DNA from: Metabacillus niabensis
Lineage (GTDB): Bacteria > Bacillota > Bacilli > Bacillales > Bacillaceae
Direction of reading: 5' to 3'
Assembly: GCF_020524345.1 (NCBI RefSeq)
Contig: NZ_JAIVLH010000028.1
Coordinates: 1-58,597, forward strand
DNA: 58,597 nt
Below the pieces are notes generated by a model. The model searched no databases and was not told where the DNA came from. It saw only the letters and a program-made list of their open reading frames with translations. Each line of letters begins with the position of its first letter. The first letter of the stretch is position 1. Made by a program: the position numbers and the translations under genes. Shown one piece after another: positions 39,473 to 48,283 of this stretch.

Positions 39473-42400
39473 TTAATTTACAAGAGATCCTATATTGTAG
39501 GGGATATAAAAGCTAACTGTTGTGCCAATTTTGGGTATACTTTGAATAATCAACCCTTTTCCATATAACTGTTTTAAACGTCGATCAACATTTCGAAGTC
39601 CCACGCTTGTGCGTTCAAGGGATTTTTTTTCTTTAAAGAGCTCACTTATCTCTTTTTCTGTCATCCCTTTTCCGTTATCATTTACAGAAACCTTAATGTG
39701 ATCAGAATATTTTTTTATATGGATGTACACTGTTCCACCCTTTTCCCTTTTTAAGATACCATGTTTAACAGCATTTTCCACAAGCGGTTGAACAGATAGA
39801 GGGGGTAGGAATACATCAAGATCTGTATCAATTTCCCACTGTACCGATAAGCGATTTCCAAATCTGACTTTCTCGATATATAAATAAGAACGGGCGAAAG
39901 AAATTTCTTGATTTAAAGGCACGATTGGATCAGCATTACAGAAGTCAAAGCTGAGACGTAAATAATGGCTAAACTCTTCAAGAAGTTCTTGCATTTTATT
40001 AACATCAATATCAGCTAGTGCAGCGATTGAATTTAATGTATTAAAAATAAAATGTGGATGTATTTGGGATTGAAGCCAAGCCCCTTCCATACGAATACGT
40101 TCTTCAATTGAAACTTTTAACCTTGTTGCAGCTTTCACCCTTGCCCTTAATTCCAAAGTGTCGACTGGCTTTGAAATATAATCATTCGCACCTGATTGAA
40201 AGCCTGTCATTATATCTTCTGTGTGTGACCTTGCGGTTAGAAGTAATACAGGAAGTTCAGAAATTGAAAATCGTTTTCTAATTAGCCGAGTTAGTTCATA
40301 TCCTGAAATCTTCGGCATCATTACATCAGTAATGACTAGATCGTAAGACTCTCTCTCAAGTTTTGCCAAAGCCTGATGTCCACTTGTTACAGTCGTGACT
40401 AGATAGTCGTTGTTTAAAATGGTAGCCAGTATTTTCAAATTAATAGGGTCATCATCCACTGCTAGAATCTTTTGCTTTTCTGGAAATTCACTTTTCTCTT
40501 TAGAAGGTACAAATTCTAAAGTAGCATCGACATTATCTATAAATTCTTTTTTAATTAATTGTGTATGTGTTTCTGCTAACTCATCTGGCCCTTGAAATAA
40601 AGGAAGCGTAAACGTAAATATAGAGCCTTTCCCCGGTGAGGATTGAACGCTTATTGTCCCTCGGTGAAGCTCAACTAGCATTTTACAAATACTTAATCCT
40701 AGACCAAAGCCACCACCTGCTCTTGCTACATTTACTAATGCCTGTTCATAAGGTTCGAAAATTTTTTGTATGATATCATGATCAATACCAATTCCAGTAT
40801 CCTTTATGTGAATATGAGCCATATCATTCTCTACTGTAGCTCGAATTGTAATGACCCCTTCATCTGTAAATTTCACTGCATTATGAATTAAATTAAAAAG
40901 AATTTGAACCAGTCGTGTTTCATCAGCCATTACAGGTGGAAATGAATCGGATATCTCTTCTTTTATTTGAATTGGTTTGCCGTCAGTTAATGCTTTAGTC
41001 AAATCAAGTACACCCGTAATCACTGCTTTTAAATAGACTCCCTCTAAATGTAATTGAATCGTTTTTTCTTTCAGTCTCGTGCTATCTAGCAAGTCATTCA
41101 ACATGAGGGACATCCGCTTGCTAACATTAAGTAGTAACGACAATTGACCTTGTTGATCCCTACCTGGGGATGTTTTGTTTTCTATAAGCATTTGAATAAT
41201 GTTCATCATTCCATGCAATGGATTTCTGAGTTCATGTGAAGTATTTACTAGGAATTCATCTTTGCGATTGTTTTCATTTTGTAACTTTTCAGCAAGCTGC
41301 TTTGCTTCAGTAGCAATCCTGAAAAAGCGCTTAAACCAAAAGGCTGCAAAACAGAGCAGTGCAAAAATTAGATCAAAAGGATAATGCATCATCTCTAATA
41401 GTGTATTGCTTTTTAGTGTAGACCAAATAATATTCATTCCGATACTTGTACAGCCTAGTATCAGGAAGATGCTCTCACTTTTATTAATCTTTGCTAATCG
41501 TAGTTTAATGGTTGATAGAATAATAGGTAAAATAAGCACAGCTAACAACAAGACTTTAGAAGAAAACAGTATATATCTTGTTGGAGATATTAGTACGAAT
41601 AGTGCGTATAAAAGACAGTAAATCAAAAATAAATGTAGTTTTATGTCCTTTTTATATGTCGGATACAATCGGTTTATGATGAGAGGAATAAAGGCTCCAA
41701 CACCAATGTATGATAAATATGTAATTTTCACTTCCCAGTCATATTGAACTTCGATCCATTTGTATAATAGCTTGTCATCCGAGCCTAAAACACTAACTAG
41801 GGTACATAAGAGTAATAAAGAGAAGTAAAGTAAACCTTTGTTTAACGAAGGTCTGATGAAGTATAAAATACATCCATATATACTGTGTAATAATAAAATT
41901 ACACAAAGCAATAGTTGCAACCCTACTGATAATCGCGTTTGATAGCGAATTGCCTCAATCGTTCCAAATCTTATAGGTTTGACAATTCCTCCATTGTTAC
42001 GGTTACTTGAAACTTGAATCATAAGGTCAATTTCTTTATTAGTTGGTTTAATTAAGGCTGTATATGGAATATTACTTCCTTTATGCATTTCTTCTGTTGT
42101 ACTAACTTGTCCTGAACGACCAATTTGTTGACCATTTACATATATAGCTGAAGCATTATTTAATTTATTTATTCTTATTCCGAATGTGTCTACGTCTTTG
42201 TTATCAACTAAAATACGAAGTCTATATGTTCCGTATTGATAGAGATTCTCTTCTTTGAATCCATTTTTCCAATTATTAGGAACAGTTAGGTAATTTTCTT
42301 TCTTCATGTTTATTTGGTCTTTAGATGACAGAAATGTTGAGGGATAAAACTCCCATTCTCCGTTTAACGGAAATGTCTGATGATTGGAATAGTTCCACCC

Positions 42401-42550
42401 GCGCAAATCTAGTACACCTTGTTTAATTGAAGGAGTTTGAGGATAGTCCAACTTTGTCAAAAAACCGAACCATGATAAGCGAATGATTGTTATGGATATA
42501 ATAAATAAAATAATAATTAGAACCCATTTGTATGTTCTTATATGTTTCAA
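39473..42550 (-). CDS. hybrid sensor with two kinase modules (7TMR-DISM, HisKA, REC, LytS-like)
   Basis: A 1025-residue membrane sensor. Order: signal anchor (about 8-28), extracytoplasmic jelly-roll 7TMR-DISM-type domain (40-200; FPLNGEWEFYPS), seven helices (205-410), HisKA with phospho-His439 in NTSHELRNPLHG, HATPase (to about 650; NLIHNAVKFTDEG, GGGFGLGLSICK), receiver (about 690-805; DLVITDVMMPKISG), then a second kinase of the LytS type (about 830-1020; QIHPHFIFNTLNSIAALADI and a second HATPase VENAVKHG, VGLRNV). Start is TTG 42550 after GGATGGAG. Two ATPase modules round one receiver allow an internal phosphorelay to the SARP-like regulator downstream. Ligand unknown. Confidence 0.92.
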   Translation of the reverse strand: MKHIRTYKWVLIIILFIISITIIRLSWFGFLTKLDYPQTPSIKQGVLDLRGWNYSNHQTFPLNGEWEFYPSTFLSSKDQINMKKENYLTVPNNWKNGFKEENLYQYGTYRLRILVDNKDVDTFGIRINKLNNASAIYVNGQQIGRSGQVSTTEEMHKGSNIPYTALIKPTNKEIDLMIQVSSNRNNGGIVKPIRFGTIEAIRYQTRLSVGLQLLLCVILLLHSIYGCILYFIRPSLNKGLLYFSLLLLCTLVSVLGSDDKLLYKWIEVQYDWEVKITYLSYIGVGAFIPLIINRLYPTYKKDIKLHLFLIYCLLYALFVLISPTRYILFSSKVLLLAVLILPIILSTIKLRLAKINKSESIFLILGCTSIGMNIIWSTLKSNTLLEMMHYPFDLIFALLCFAAFWFKRFFRIATEAKQLAEKLQNENNRKDEFLVNTSHELRNPLHGMMNIIQMLIENKTSPGRDQQGQLSLLLNVSKRMSLMLNDLLDSTRLKEKTIQLHLEGVYLKAVITGVLDLTKALTDGKPIQIKEEISDSFPPVMADETRLVQILFNLIHNAVKFTDEGVITIRATVENDMAHIHIKDTGIGIDHDIIQKIFEPYEQALVNVARAGGGFGLGLSICKMLVELHRGTISVQSSPGKGSIFTFTLPLFQGPDELAETHTQLIKKEFIDNVDATLEFVPSKEKSEFPEKQKILAVDDDPINLKILATILNNDYLVTTVTSGHQALAKLERESYDLVITDVMMPKISGYELTRLIRKRFSISELPVLLLTARSHTEDIMTGFQSGANDYISKPVDTLELRARVKAATRLKVSIEERIRMEGAWLQSQIHPHFIFNTLNSIAALADIDVNKMQELLEEFSHYLRLSFDFCNADPIVPLNQEISFARSYLYIEKVRFGNRLSVQWEIDTDLDVFLPPLSVQPLVENAVKHGILKREKGGTVYIHIKKYSDHIKVSVNDNGKGMTEKEISELFKEKKSLERTSVGLRNVDRRLKQLYGKGLIIQSIPKIGTTVSFYIPYNIGSLVN

Positions 42551-42758
42551 TACTCTAAATCTCCATCCTTAATATTACTAATTTATAATAAAGTAAAAAA
42601 GATGGGAAATCTAACATATTAATGAATATATTGGTAAATTTTATTAGAATTGTAGTTAATGGGATTAATTGGTATTGTATGTAGGTTTGTATGGGGAGAT
42701 ATAGTTAGAGGGGTTAATTTATCAGCTTTTTAATTAACCTTTCCTCTATTAGTTTACA

Positions 42759-44084
42759 TCATAGCTTTTTTATAGGCAATTTTACATAAAATGTAGTTTG
42801 CCCGTTGATAGACTCTACAATAATTCTTCCATGATAAGTTTCCACTATCTTCTTCACAATATAAAGTCCTTGCCCTCTAATCTTCCGTTCTGCACTTTTC
42901 GATTTCGTTGAATATCCCGGAATGAAAATTTTCTCTTTTTCTTCTGGTGAGATAACAGGGCCTGTGTTTGTTACATGGAGCGAATATTCTACGTTGTTGT
43001 CTTTACAGTAAACGTCAATTTTACGCTGGTCATGTGGAAGTTCACTTGTTGCATCGATTGCATTATCAATCAAGTTAGATAAGATTTTAACCAGGTCGAT
43101 TGATTGGATGGCATCAAAGGAAGAATTTGAAATATGAAATTGAATATTAATATTATGATTCTGTGCTTTAAGAGATTTGGTTTGGGATAAAACAGATAAT
43201 GCTGGATTTTTAGCGTTACTTGGCAGTTGATAGATGACTTTAGCTTCTTCACGCATTAAATTTGAATAATCCAGAGCCTCCTGCTGTTTTCCTAGTTTAA
43301 GTAACCCGTTTAAAACTTGAATATGGTTAGCAAAATCATGACGCAATGAACGCACAGATTGTATTAATGAATGAATTTCAACATGATATGTTTCTTCTGT
43401 TTCTCCTATTTGTTTCATTAATTCACGCTTGTACCATTTTTGTATAATGAAAAAAATCATTAATAATAAAATGACTAACAATCCACTTATGATAAAGCTT
43501 GGTATACTGTTTTCAATTACCGTAGCACCAATTCGATCAAGGGTAGTTGTTTCAATATCTATACTTAAAAATCCGATTGTGTCTCCTTGTTTGTTTTGAA
43601 TAGGTACACCGGCAGATATATATTCACCATAATGAGGATCGTTAATTTTACCTGTTACATACGGCTTGTTTGCAAAGGCTTGTTGAATTTGATCCAAAGG
43701 AACCAAACAGTCCATTCCAATCATATAGTAATTTTGATCATCTTTTGGAAATCCGGCAATCATGACTTTGGGTCTTGACTTTGCATCCTGAAATGACAAT
43801 GTATAAACATGCAAAGCTGCTGTATGTTTCTGAGCTTCATATAGAGATTGCCTAATCTTCCAGTAATCCTTCGTTCTTTCAGGTTTTTTAAGAAAACGCT
43901 CATAGGCATCTGTATCAATTGTTTTCGCAATTGAAGCAGCCATAACTTGCGCGTTGTTCCCTACCGATATTTCTGCTGCCTTTTTAGCAGTATAATAAGA
44001 AACCAATATATTTAGTGTAATTAAACAAAGAAGAGTTGTTATCGCAAGGATAATAATGAATTTAATCTTTTTACTCTTTTTAAT
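42759..44084 (-). CDS. AgrC/SpoOB-type sensor histidine kinase, non-canonical start
   Basis: Orphan membrane kinase. From residue 27 the frame has a TTG (44006), but 26 codons upstream remain open and encode a basic stretch plus a hydrophobic helix (KKIKFIIILAITTLLCLITL), a proper N-terminal membrane anchor. AAAGGAG lies nine bases before ATT 44084 (six before ATC 44087), so an ATT or ATC start is inferred, giving about 441 residues. Then an extracytoplasmic domain (about 35-185), second helix (195-220), SpoOB-type helix with His in SLRHDFANHIQVLNGLLKLG, and HATPase (NLIDNAIDATSE, GQGLYIVKKIVE). No response regulator is adjacent; the nearest is the SARP-like one downstream on the same strand. 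Confidence 0.82.
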   Translation of the reverse strand: MKKSKKIKFIIILAITTLLCLITLNILVSYYTAKKAAEISVGNNAQVMAASIAKTIDTDAYERFLKKPERTKDYWKIRQSLYEAQKHTAALHVYTLSFQDAKSRPKVMIAGFPKDDQNYYMIGMDCLVPLDQIQQAFANKPYVTGKINDPHYGEYISAGVPIQNKQGDTIGFLSIDIETTTLDRIGATVIENSIPSFIISGLLVILLLMIFFIIQKWYKRELMKQIGETEETYHVEIHSLIQSVRSLRHDFANHIQVLNGLLKLGKQQEALDYSNLMREEAKVIYQLPSNAKNPALSVLSQTKSLKAQNHNINIQFHISNSSFDAIQSIDLVKILSNLIDNAIDATSELPHDQRKIDVYCKDNNVEYSLHVTNTGPVISPEEKEKIFIPGYSTKSKSAERKIRGQGLYIVKKIVETYHGRIIVESINGQTTFYVKLPIKKL

Positions 44085-44275
44085 GATGTTATACTCCTTT
44101 CGACAGAATGTTAAAGGAAAAATATATTTCTACTATAATAGGTATCTAAAGAATTCTACCCAATATTGACTGTAGTTACAATAGGTAGTACCAGTTTGCA
44201 AAATTTGGGTAGTGCAGGCTGAGAATGGGAAAGAAATTGATAATGGATTACACTTGGACACCGAAGCAAACTGAC

Positions 44276-44304
44276 TCACATTCTTATTTTACATGCATAT
44301 AGTA
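44276..44304 (+). promoter_or_regulatory. candidate sigma-K promoter of the GerP-like cluster
   Basis: TCACA, 15-base spacer, CATATAGTA: the -10 matches CATANNNTA exactly and the -35 is close to the ACA core. It lies 32 nt before the first small gene. A sigma-A match is weaker. If right, the genes are expressed late in the mother cell during sporulation. Confidence 0.5.
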
Positions 44305-44335
44305 AAATAAGCTTTTATGAATGGAGGAATCATTA

Positions 44336-44578
44336 GTGCCTGTTTCGGTTGTATTTAATCAAATAAATGTTTTAAGCATGTCTTCCAATTCGATTATTGC
44401 CTCGGGCCAGAACAGCCAACCCGATTGGAATGCTCAAGGGAAACTTAATTCGGGGAATGGTAATTCTGTAAACGCCGTAATCTTAGGATGTACAAATATT
44501 ATAAATGATCAAGATGTATGTGATACTCCTATTACTCAGCCGGAGAATATTAATCCACAACCAGTTTCCCAGATCTAA
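44336..44578 (+). CDS. small GerPA/GerPF-like protein, copy 1
   Basis: Eighty residues. Start GTG 44336 follows GGAGG by eight bases. The sequence VVFNQINVLSMSSNSIIASG, then QNSQPDW and a Gly/Asn-rich stretch, is the first of five related units in this cluster (consensus [FY]xxI.[IV]..I..NSG[IV]F.G.N.Q..W......GFG...G..N), though copy 1 is the most divergent: it lacks the GFG motif. Short Asn/Ser/Gly-rich proteins with a 'xxxNxxG' core resemble GerPA/GerPF of the spore coat. Function unproven. The stop is separated from copy 2 by a single base. Confidence 0.6.
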   Translation: MPVSVVFNQINVLSMSSNSIIASGQNSQPDWNAQGKLNSGNGNSVNAVILGCTNIINDQDVCDTPITQPENINPQPVSQI

Positions 44579-44579
44579 A

Positions 44580-44828
44580 ATGTGTATGAATATTACATTT
44601 AGTAATATCAATATTGCTTCTATATCATCAAATTCTGGAGTTTTTACCGGGACTAATTCACAAATAAATTGGCAAACAAATAGGAAGTGTAATAGTGGAT
44701 TAGGCAAAATGATTGGATACCAAAATGTAGCTGCTCAAGTTGTTAATATCATTGATGATAATGATTTAATTGATGCGAATTTCTCTCAATATCAAAAGGA
44801 AAATAACCAGGTTGTTACACAGAGTTAA
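44580..44828 (+). CDS. small GerPA/GerPF-like protein, copy 2
   Basis: Eighty-two residues. Unit: ITFSNINIASISSNSGVFTG then TNSQINWQTNRKCNSGLGKM, the closest neighbour of copy 1 in spacing but with an intact NSGVF.G.N.Q..W motif. No ribosome binding site precedes ATG 44580; it starts one base after the stop of copy 1 and is probably translated by coupling. The C-terminal half is Asp/Asn-rich (NIIDDNDLIDANF). A terminator follows. Confidence 0.6.
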   Translation: MCMNITFSNINIASISSNSGVFTGTNSQINWQTNRKCNSGLGKMIGYQNVAAQVVNIIDDNDLIDANFSQYQKENNQVVTQS

Positions 44829-44838
44829 TCGGCTCTTT

Positions 44839-44863
44839 ACCATCTTTAGCTAGATGGTTTTTT
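44839..44863 (+). terminator. terminator after copy 2
   Basis: Stem ACCATCT/AGATGGT with 6-nt loop and T6. Confidence 0.85.
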
Positions 44864-44952
44864 GCTTTCAAGGTATTCATTGACTGAGACTTGCATATCG
44901 TTATATAAATGGGAATTTTATCATCATGTTATATGTAAAGGGGATACTAAAG

Positions 44953-45141
44953 ATGGTGAAAGTTCAATACAAGTCAATTAGTGTCCAACATATCACGAAT
45001 AGTTCAGGTGTATTTTTCGGAGACAATGTCCAATATCGTTGGAGAGTTCAAAAGAAGACTTCTAAGGGGTTCGGCGATGTAAAGGGAAGTGGAAATAAAA
45101 TAATAAGGAACACAACTGTTAAAAGAGAGAGGAATACGTAA
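44953..45141 (+). CDS. small GerPA/GerPF-like protein, copy 3
   Basis: Sixty-two residues. AAAGGGG lies nine bases before ATG 44953. Unit: VQYKSISVQHITNSSGVFFG then DNVQYRWRVQKKTSKGFGDV and KGSGNK, ending in a basic tail (KRERNT). It is the shortest and most basic of the five. The upstream CATATCGTT could be a sigma-K -10 but lacks a good -35. Function unknown; family resemblance is to the other copies and less clearly to GerPF. Confidence 0.6.
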   Translation: MVKVQYKSISVQHITNSSGVFFGDNVQYRWRVQKKTSKGFGDVKGSGNKIIRNTTVKRERNT

Positions 45142-45256
45142 TTTATCTATTGTTATTGAATATTTTTAATATCAGAAAGTATATAAATTTTACGGATGAT
45201 AGTATAAGTAAAACTAAGGCTTTCGCCATTAGGACTGAGCGACAAGCCAAGTTTTT

Positions 45257-45463
45257 CTAATCATCATTTAGGACAAGATGTGTATTGTTGGATAGCTTAT
45301 TTTCATTTCCAATCACCTTCCCGAAACCCGAATTATTCTTTTTAATTGTTGACCTCCAATAAAGTTGATAGTTTTTCCCAATAAAAATCCCTGAATTATC
45401 TTCAATGTTACTTACGGTAATATCTTCAAACGTAATCTGCGGGGCAGTAATCTCATATTTCAT
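45257..45463 (-). CDS. small GerPA/GerPF-like protein, copy 4 (minus strand)
   Basis: Sixty-eight residues on the opposite strand. Unit: ITFEDITVSNIEDNSGIFIG then KNYQLYWRSTIKKNNSGFGK and VIGNEN, matching copies 2, 3 and 5 best. GAGGAA precedes the start (ATG 45463, or 45466 one codon earlier). Upstream on the minus strand is a CATACCCTG with a CAC-containing -35 15 bases before, sigma-K-like. Convergent with copy 3 across a probable hairpin at 45218-45257. That a repeat unit keeps its motif in inverted orientation argues for a real family rather than chance. Confidence 0.6.
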   Translation of the reverse strand: MKYEITAPQITFEDITVSNIEDNSGIFIGKNYQLYWRSTIKKNNSGFGKVIGNENKLSNNTHLVLNDD

Positions 45464-45547
45464 CATTTCCTCACACCGATCTAATGAACTTATAACACAG
45501 GGTATGTTGCAAATGTTTAAAGTGCTAATAATAAAGGATGAGATAAT

Positions 45548-46180
45548 ATGGATTTAAATGAAGGGACCATTATAAAAATCCTTCAAAATATAGAAAAAAG
45601 AATGGCTCACATAGAAGAAAAACTCAATACTGAGCAGAAAAATGAAAAGTTTCATATTGAACATATAGAAAATTTGACTCTTGATAACTTGTCCTATCAT
45701 TTAGAAACTGTAGATGTTAAAGAGGTAAGTGGTATCCTGAATATAGGAAACACTTTTCGGGAGGGTCGTCCCACTACAATCCAAAAGCAAAAGATTAGAA
45801 GTAAACAAACACCGAAAACGGAAGATATATCTATCTTCATTAATGAAAAGAAAATCCCATATAAATTTGTTGGAAGCGAAGAGAATAAAGTAAATGAACG
45901 TGATCCCCTTTCCTCTATCTTCACAATTGGTGATATTCATATTGGGACCATTGAAGATGCCTCAGCTGTGAACTTCGGAAACAATTTTCCAACAGATTTT
46001 ACAAGTAACAAAAAACACAATCAGGGTTTTGGGAATATTTATGGAAATGAAAATGACATTCATGATATACAGTCACTTATGGAAGAAAAAGGTGCAGTCG
46101 AGGTTTATTATGACAGTCAAGAGAAACCTGAAGATAAATGGATGGAAATGCTTTTAAAGAGTAAAGAGGAGGAAAACTAG
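45548..46180 (+). CDS. GerPC-like/GerPA-like fusion protein
   Basis: A 210-residue protein. N-terminal coiled coil (5-40; IIKILQNIEKRMAHIEEKLN), then FHIEHIENLTLDNLSYHLET and VDVKEVSGILNIGNTF, which resembles the GerPC segment ERIEYKFDQLKIETLEGTLN; a linker of about 40 residues; then a second unit (about 130-180), IGDIHIGTIEDASAVNFGNN followed by FTSNKKHNQGFGNIYGNEND, the cluster's repeated motif. AAAGGA precedes the ATG. It would join the GerPC and GerPA-type functions in one chain. No role is proven; GerP proteins help nutrient germinants cross the spore coat. Confidence 0.65.
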   Translation: MDLNEGTIIKILQNIEKRMAHIEEKLNTEQKNEKFHIEHIENLTLDNLSYHLETVDVKEVSGILNIGNTFREGRPTTIQKQKIRSKQTPKTEDISIFINEKKIPYKFVGSEENKVNERDPLSSIFTIGDIHIGTIEDASAVNFGNNFPTDFTSNKKHNQGFGNIYGNENDIHDIQSLMEEKGAVEVYYDSQEKPEDKWMEMLLKSKEEEN

Positions 46181-46223
46181 GAAGGGGGATAGACATATGA
46201 CGATATACTGCCTATCCCCTTTC
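46181..46223. terminator. bidirectional terminator
   Basis: Stem AAGGGGGATAG/CTATCCCCTTT between the fusion gene and the converging DUF418 gene. Confidence 0.75.
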
Positions 46224-46231
46224 ACATTAAA

Positions 46232-47410
46232 CTACATAGATACTGTTTGTTTTTTGCTATTTGGACCTTTTATAGAGAAATTTGTAACAATTCTCAAAAC
46301 CCTCTCGATAGGCCCTTGTTTAGCTATTCTAAGATATATTGTACTAGCGATCATTTGAATCATAAATATACCTATTGCAAGGGTAATTCCTTCAATTACA
46401 GAGGACTTTCCAAAATATCCAAAGCCATATCCATAATAGATTGTTGTACAAATGATTGTTTGCATAAGGTAATTTGTTAGAGAAAGCTTTCCGACACTTA
46501 TGAATGCCTTTTTAATCATTCCCTCTTTTGAAAGGGTAAAAAGAAAAGCAAATAAAAAGATGTAACCAATTGATAATAAGTTCGCTCCTATGAAACTGAA
46601 GACCTCTGACCAATTGAAATCAGGGAAAAAGAGTGAACAACTTTTTAATGCCAAACCAACGGGTATTAACACCGAGCCAAGCTTGTATTGCTTTTTTTCT
46701 AATTGGGGCATGGTAAATAATTCTATTTTAGCGCTATAAATCCCTAGTAAGAATAGTGGTGCTGAGATTAATGGAGCCAGGGCAAGAATGAAGAGAAATA
46801 ATCCATCTGATATGTCTAATGGTATCTCATTGTTACGGTGTTCTTTAATTTCCGAATAAGTTCCTGTGCTGTAAATTTCGATTGTATCTCTCACATAGTT
46901 TTCCATCTGCTTTTGTTCTTTCTTCGTTTCTTCATAACCTCCATAGCCTAATAAGGACGTCAAACAGAGTAATATGACTGCCCAGATAAGGATAGTGCTA
47001 CTTTTTCTGTTTAAGAAAAGTAACAAAAAGAAACCCATCATTCCGTAAAATGTTAAAATATCTCCCTCCCATAAATATGTACCATGAAAAATACCTAGTA
47101 GTAAAAGTGCAAGAAATCTCCTAACAAAGTAGCGCTTATATTTAACGGCTTTACCTTCCAATTTTTCTTTCATTTTAACCATTGAATAGCCAAATAAGAA
47201 AGTGAAGATTGGCATAAAGCTCCCCTCAATGGCAATTTTTATCACATGATAGGCTGTATGATTAGCTTGTGAAAGAGAGTAAAAGTTAATCTCATCTTTC
47301 CCCCATATCCCGTATTGGAAAATAAGCATATTTGCTAGTAAGATTCCAAACAAACTAGCACCTCGCATTGCGTCAATCATGTCAATTCTGTTATGTGCAG
47401 TAGTCTTCAT
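46232..47410 (-). CDS. DUF418 family membrane protein (YeiB-like)
   Basis: A 392-residue integral membrane protein with about ten helices. It starts with RIDMIDAMRGASLFGILLAN, followed by FMPIFTFLFGYSM near 65, and a C-terminal DUF418 domain (about 230-380) with GKLSLTNYLMQTIICTTIYYG near 310. B. subtilis YxaH and YrkO are of this type; a link to acyltransferase-3-like folds has been suggested. Function unknown. The start overlaps no neighbour; AAGGAG precedes the ATG. Stand-alone gene on the minus strand, convergent with the GerP-like cluster. Confidence 0.85.
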   Translation of the reverse strand: MKTTAHNRIDMIDAMRGASLFGILLANMLIFQYGIWGKDEINFYSLSQANHTAYHVIKIAIEGSFMPIFTFLFGYSMVKMKEKLEGKAVKYKRYFVRRFLALLLLGIFHGTYLWEGDILTFYGMMGFFLLLFLNRKSSTILIWAVILLCLTSLLGYGGYEETKKEQKQMENYVRDTIEIYSTGTYSEIKEHRNNEIPLDISDGLFLFILALAPLISAPLFLLGIYSAKIELFTMPQLEKKQYKLGSVLIPVGLALKSCSLFFPDFNWSEVFSFIGANLLSIGYIFLFAFLFTLSKEGMIKKAFISVGKLSLTNYLMQTIICTTIYYGYGFGYFGKSSVIEGITLAIGIFMIQMIASTIYLRIAKQGPIERVLRIVTNFSIKGPNSKKQTVSM

Positions 47411-47563
47411 AATAAATCTCCTTTTGTTGATTTGTACTTTTAGAATATCTATACAGCCTTAACTCAACGAAAAGAGAAGATTAACAGATACTTAATTTTT
47501 AAATTGGGAAATTAATGTTTTGGTAATGTTTGTATGTTACGATCGTTCCTGAGGTGAGATTTG

Positions 47564-48283
47564 GTGCAAGAAGCAAATATATTATTGGTTGATGATGAAA
47601 CATCAATTGTGAAAATGGTTGAAATGGTCTTAGAAAAAGAAGGATTTAAGAATATTTATACTGCACACACAGCACTTGATGCGTTAAAAATCATTCGAAA
47701 TTATCCGATAGATTTTATTGTACTTGATGTGATGCTGCCGGACTTATCCGGCTTTGAATTATGTCCGAAAATCAGGGAGATATCTGATGCTTATATTTTG
47801 TTTTTAACAGCGAAGGTATCGGATTTAGATGTATTAACCGGCTTTGCAATTGGGGGAGATGATTATGTAACAAAACCTTTTAACCCCCTTGAGATTGCAG
47901 CTCGGATTAAAGCGACTCTAAGAAGGAGAGAGTTGCCTAAGAGAAAGTACAAAAATATAAAGAAAAACTCTAATCGATTTGATTTTGGAAGGTTTAGTGT
48001 AGATGTTGATGCGGGGGAATTACTTGTAGACGGAAAAGTAGTACAGTGTCCGGCACAGGTCTTTTATCTGTTAATCTATTTCTGTCAAAATCCAAATATT
48101 GTTATTTCTAAACAAAAATTATTAGAAACTGTTTGGGGATTTGAAAGATACGTCGATGATAACACAGTAACTGTCCACATTCATAAGTTAAGGGAAAAAA
48201 TCGAAGTAGACCCAAGCAATCCGACATACTTAAAAACAGTGAGAGGTCTGGGATATAAGCTCGTCAAGGAGAGAGAAATGTGA
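47564..48283 (+). CDS. OmpR-family response regulator
   Basis: A 239-residue regulator with an N-terminal receiver (1-118; VDDE near 9, phospho-Asp in FIVLDVMLPDLSG near 53, Lys in VTKPF near 101) and a C-terminal OmpR/PhoB winged helix (about 140-235; VISKQKLLETVWG, VDDNTVTVHIHKLREKI, TVRGLGYKL). GTG 47564 lies six bases after GAGGTGAG; TTG 47561 directly before it is less likely. The stop overlaps the start of the kinase gene (ATGTGA), so the two are translationally coupled. Targets unknown. Confidence 0.93.
   Translation: MQEANILLVDDETSIVKMVEMVLEKEGFKNIYTAHTALDALKIIRNYPIDFIVLDVMLPDLSGFELCPKIREISDAYILFLTAKVSDLDVLTGFAIGGDDYVTKPFNPLEIAARIKATLRRRELPKRKYKNIKKNSNRFDFGRFSVDVDAGELLVDGKVVQCPAQVFYLLIYFCQNPNIVISKQKLLETVWGFERYVDDNTVTVHIHKLREKIEVDPSNPTYLKTVRGLGYKLVKEREM

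Noticed and set aside
44917-44955. Sigma-K promoter for GerP-like copy 3 (CATATCGTT)
   Set aside because: Only the -10 partly fits (last base T instead of A) and no ACA-type -35 lies at the right distance.
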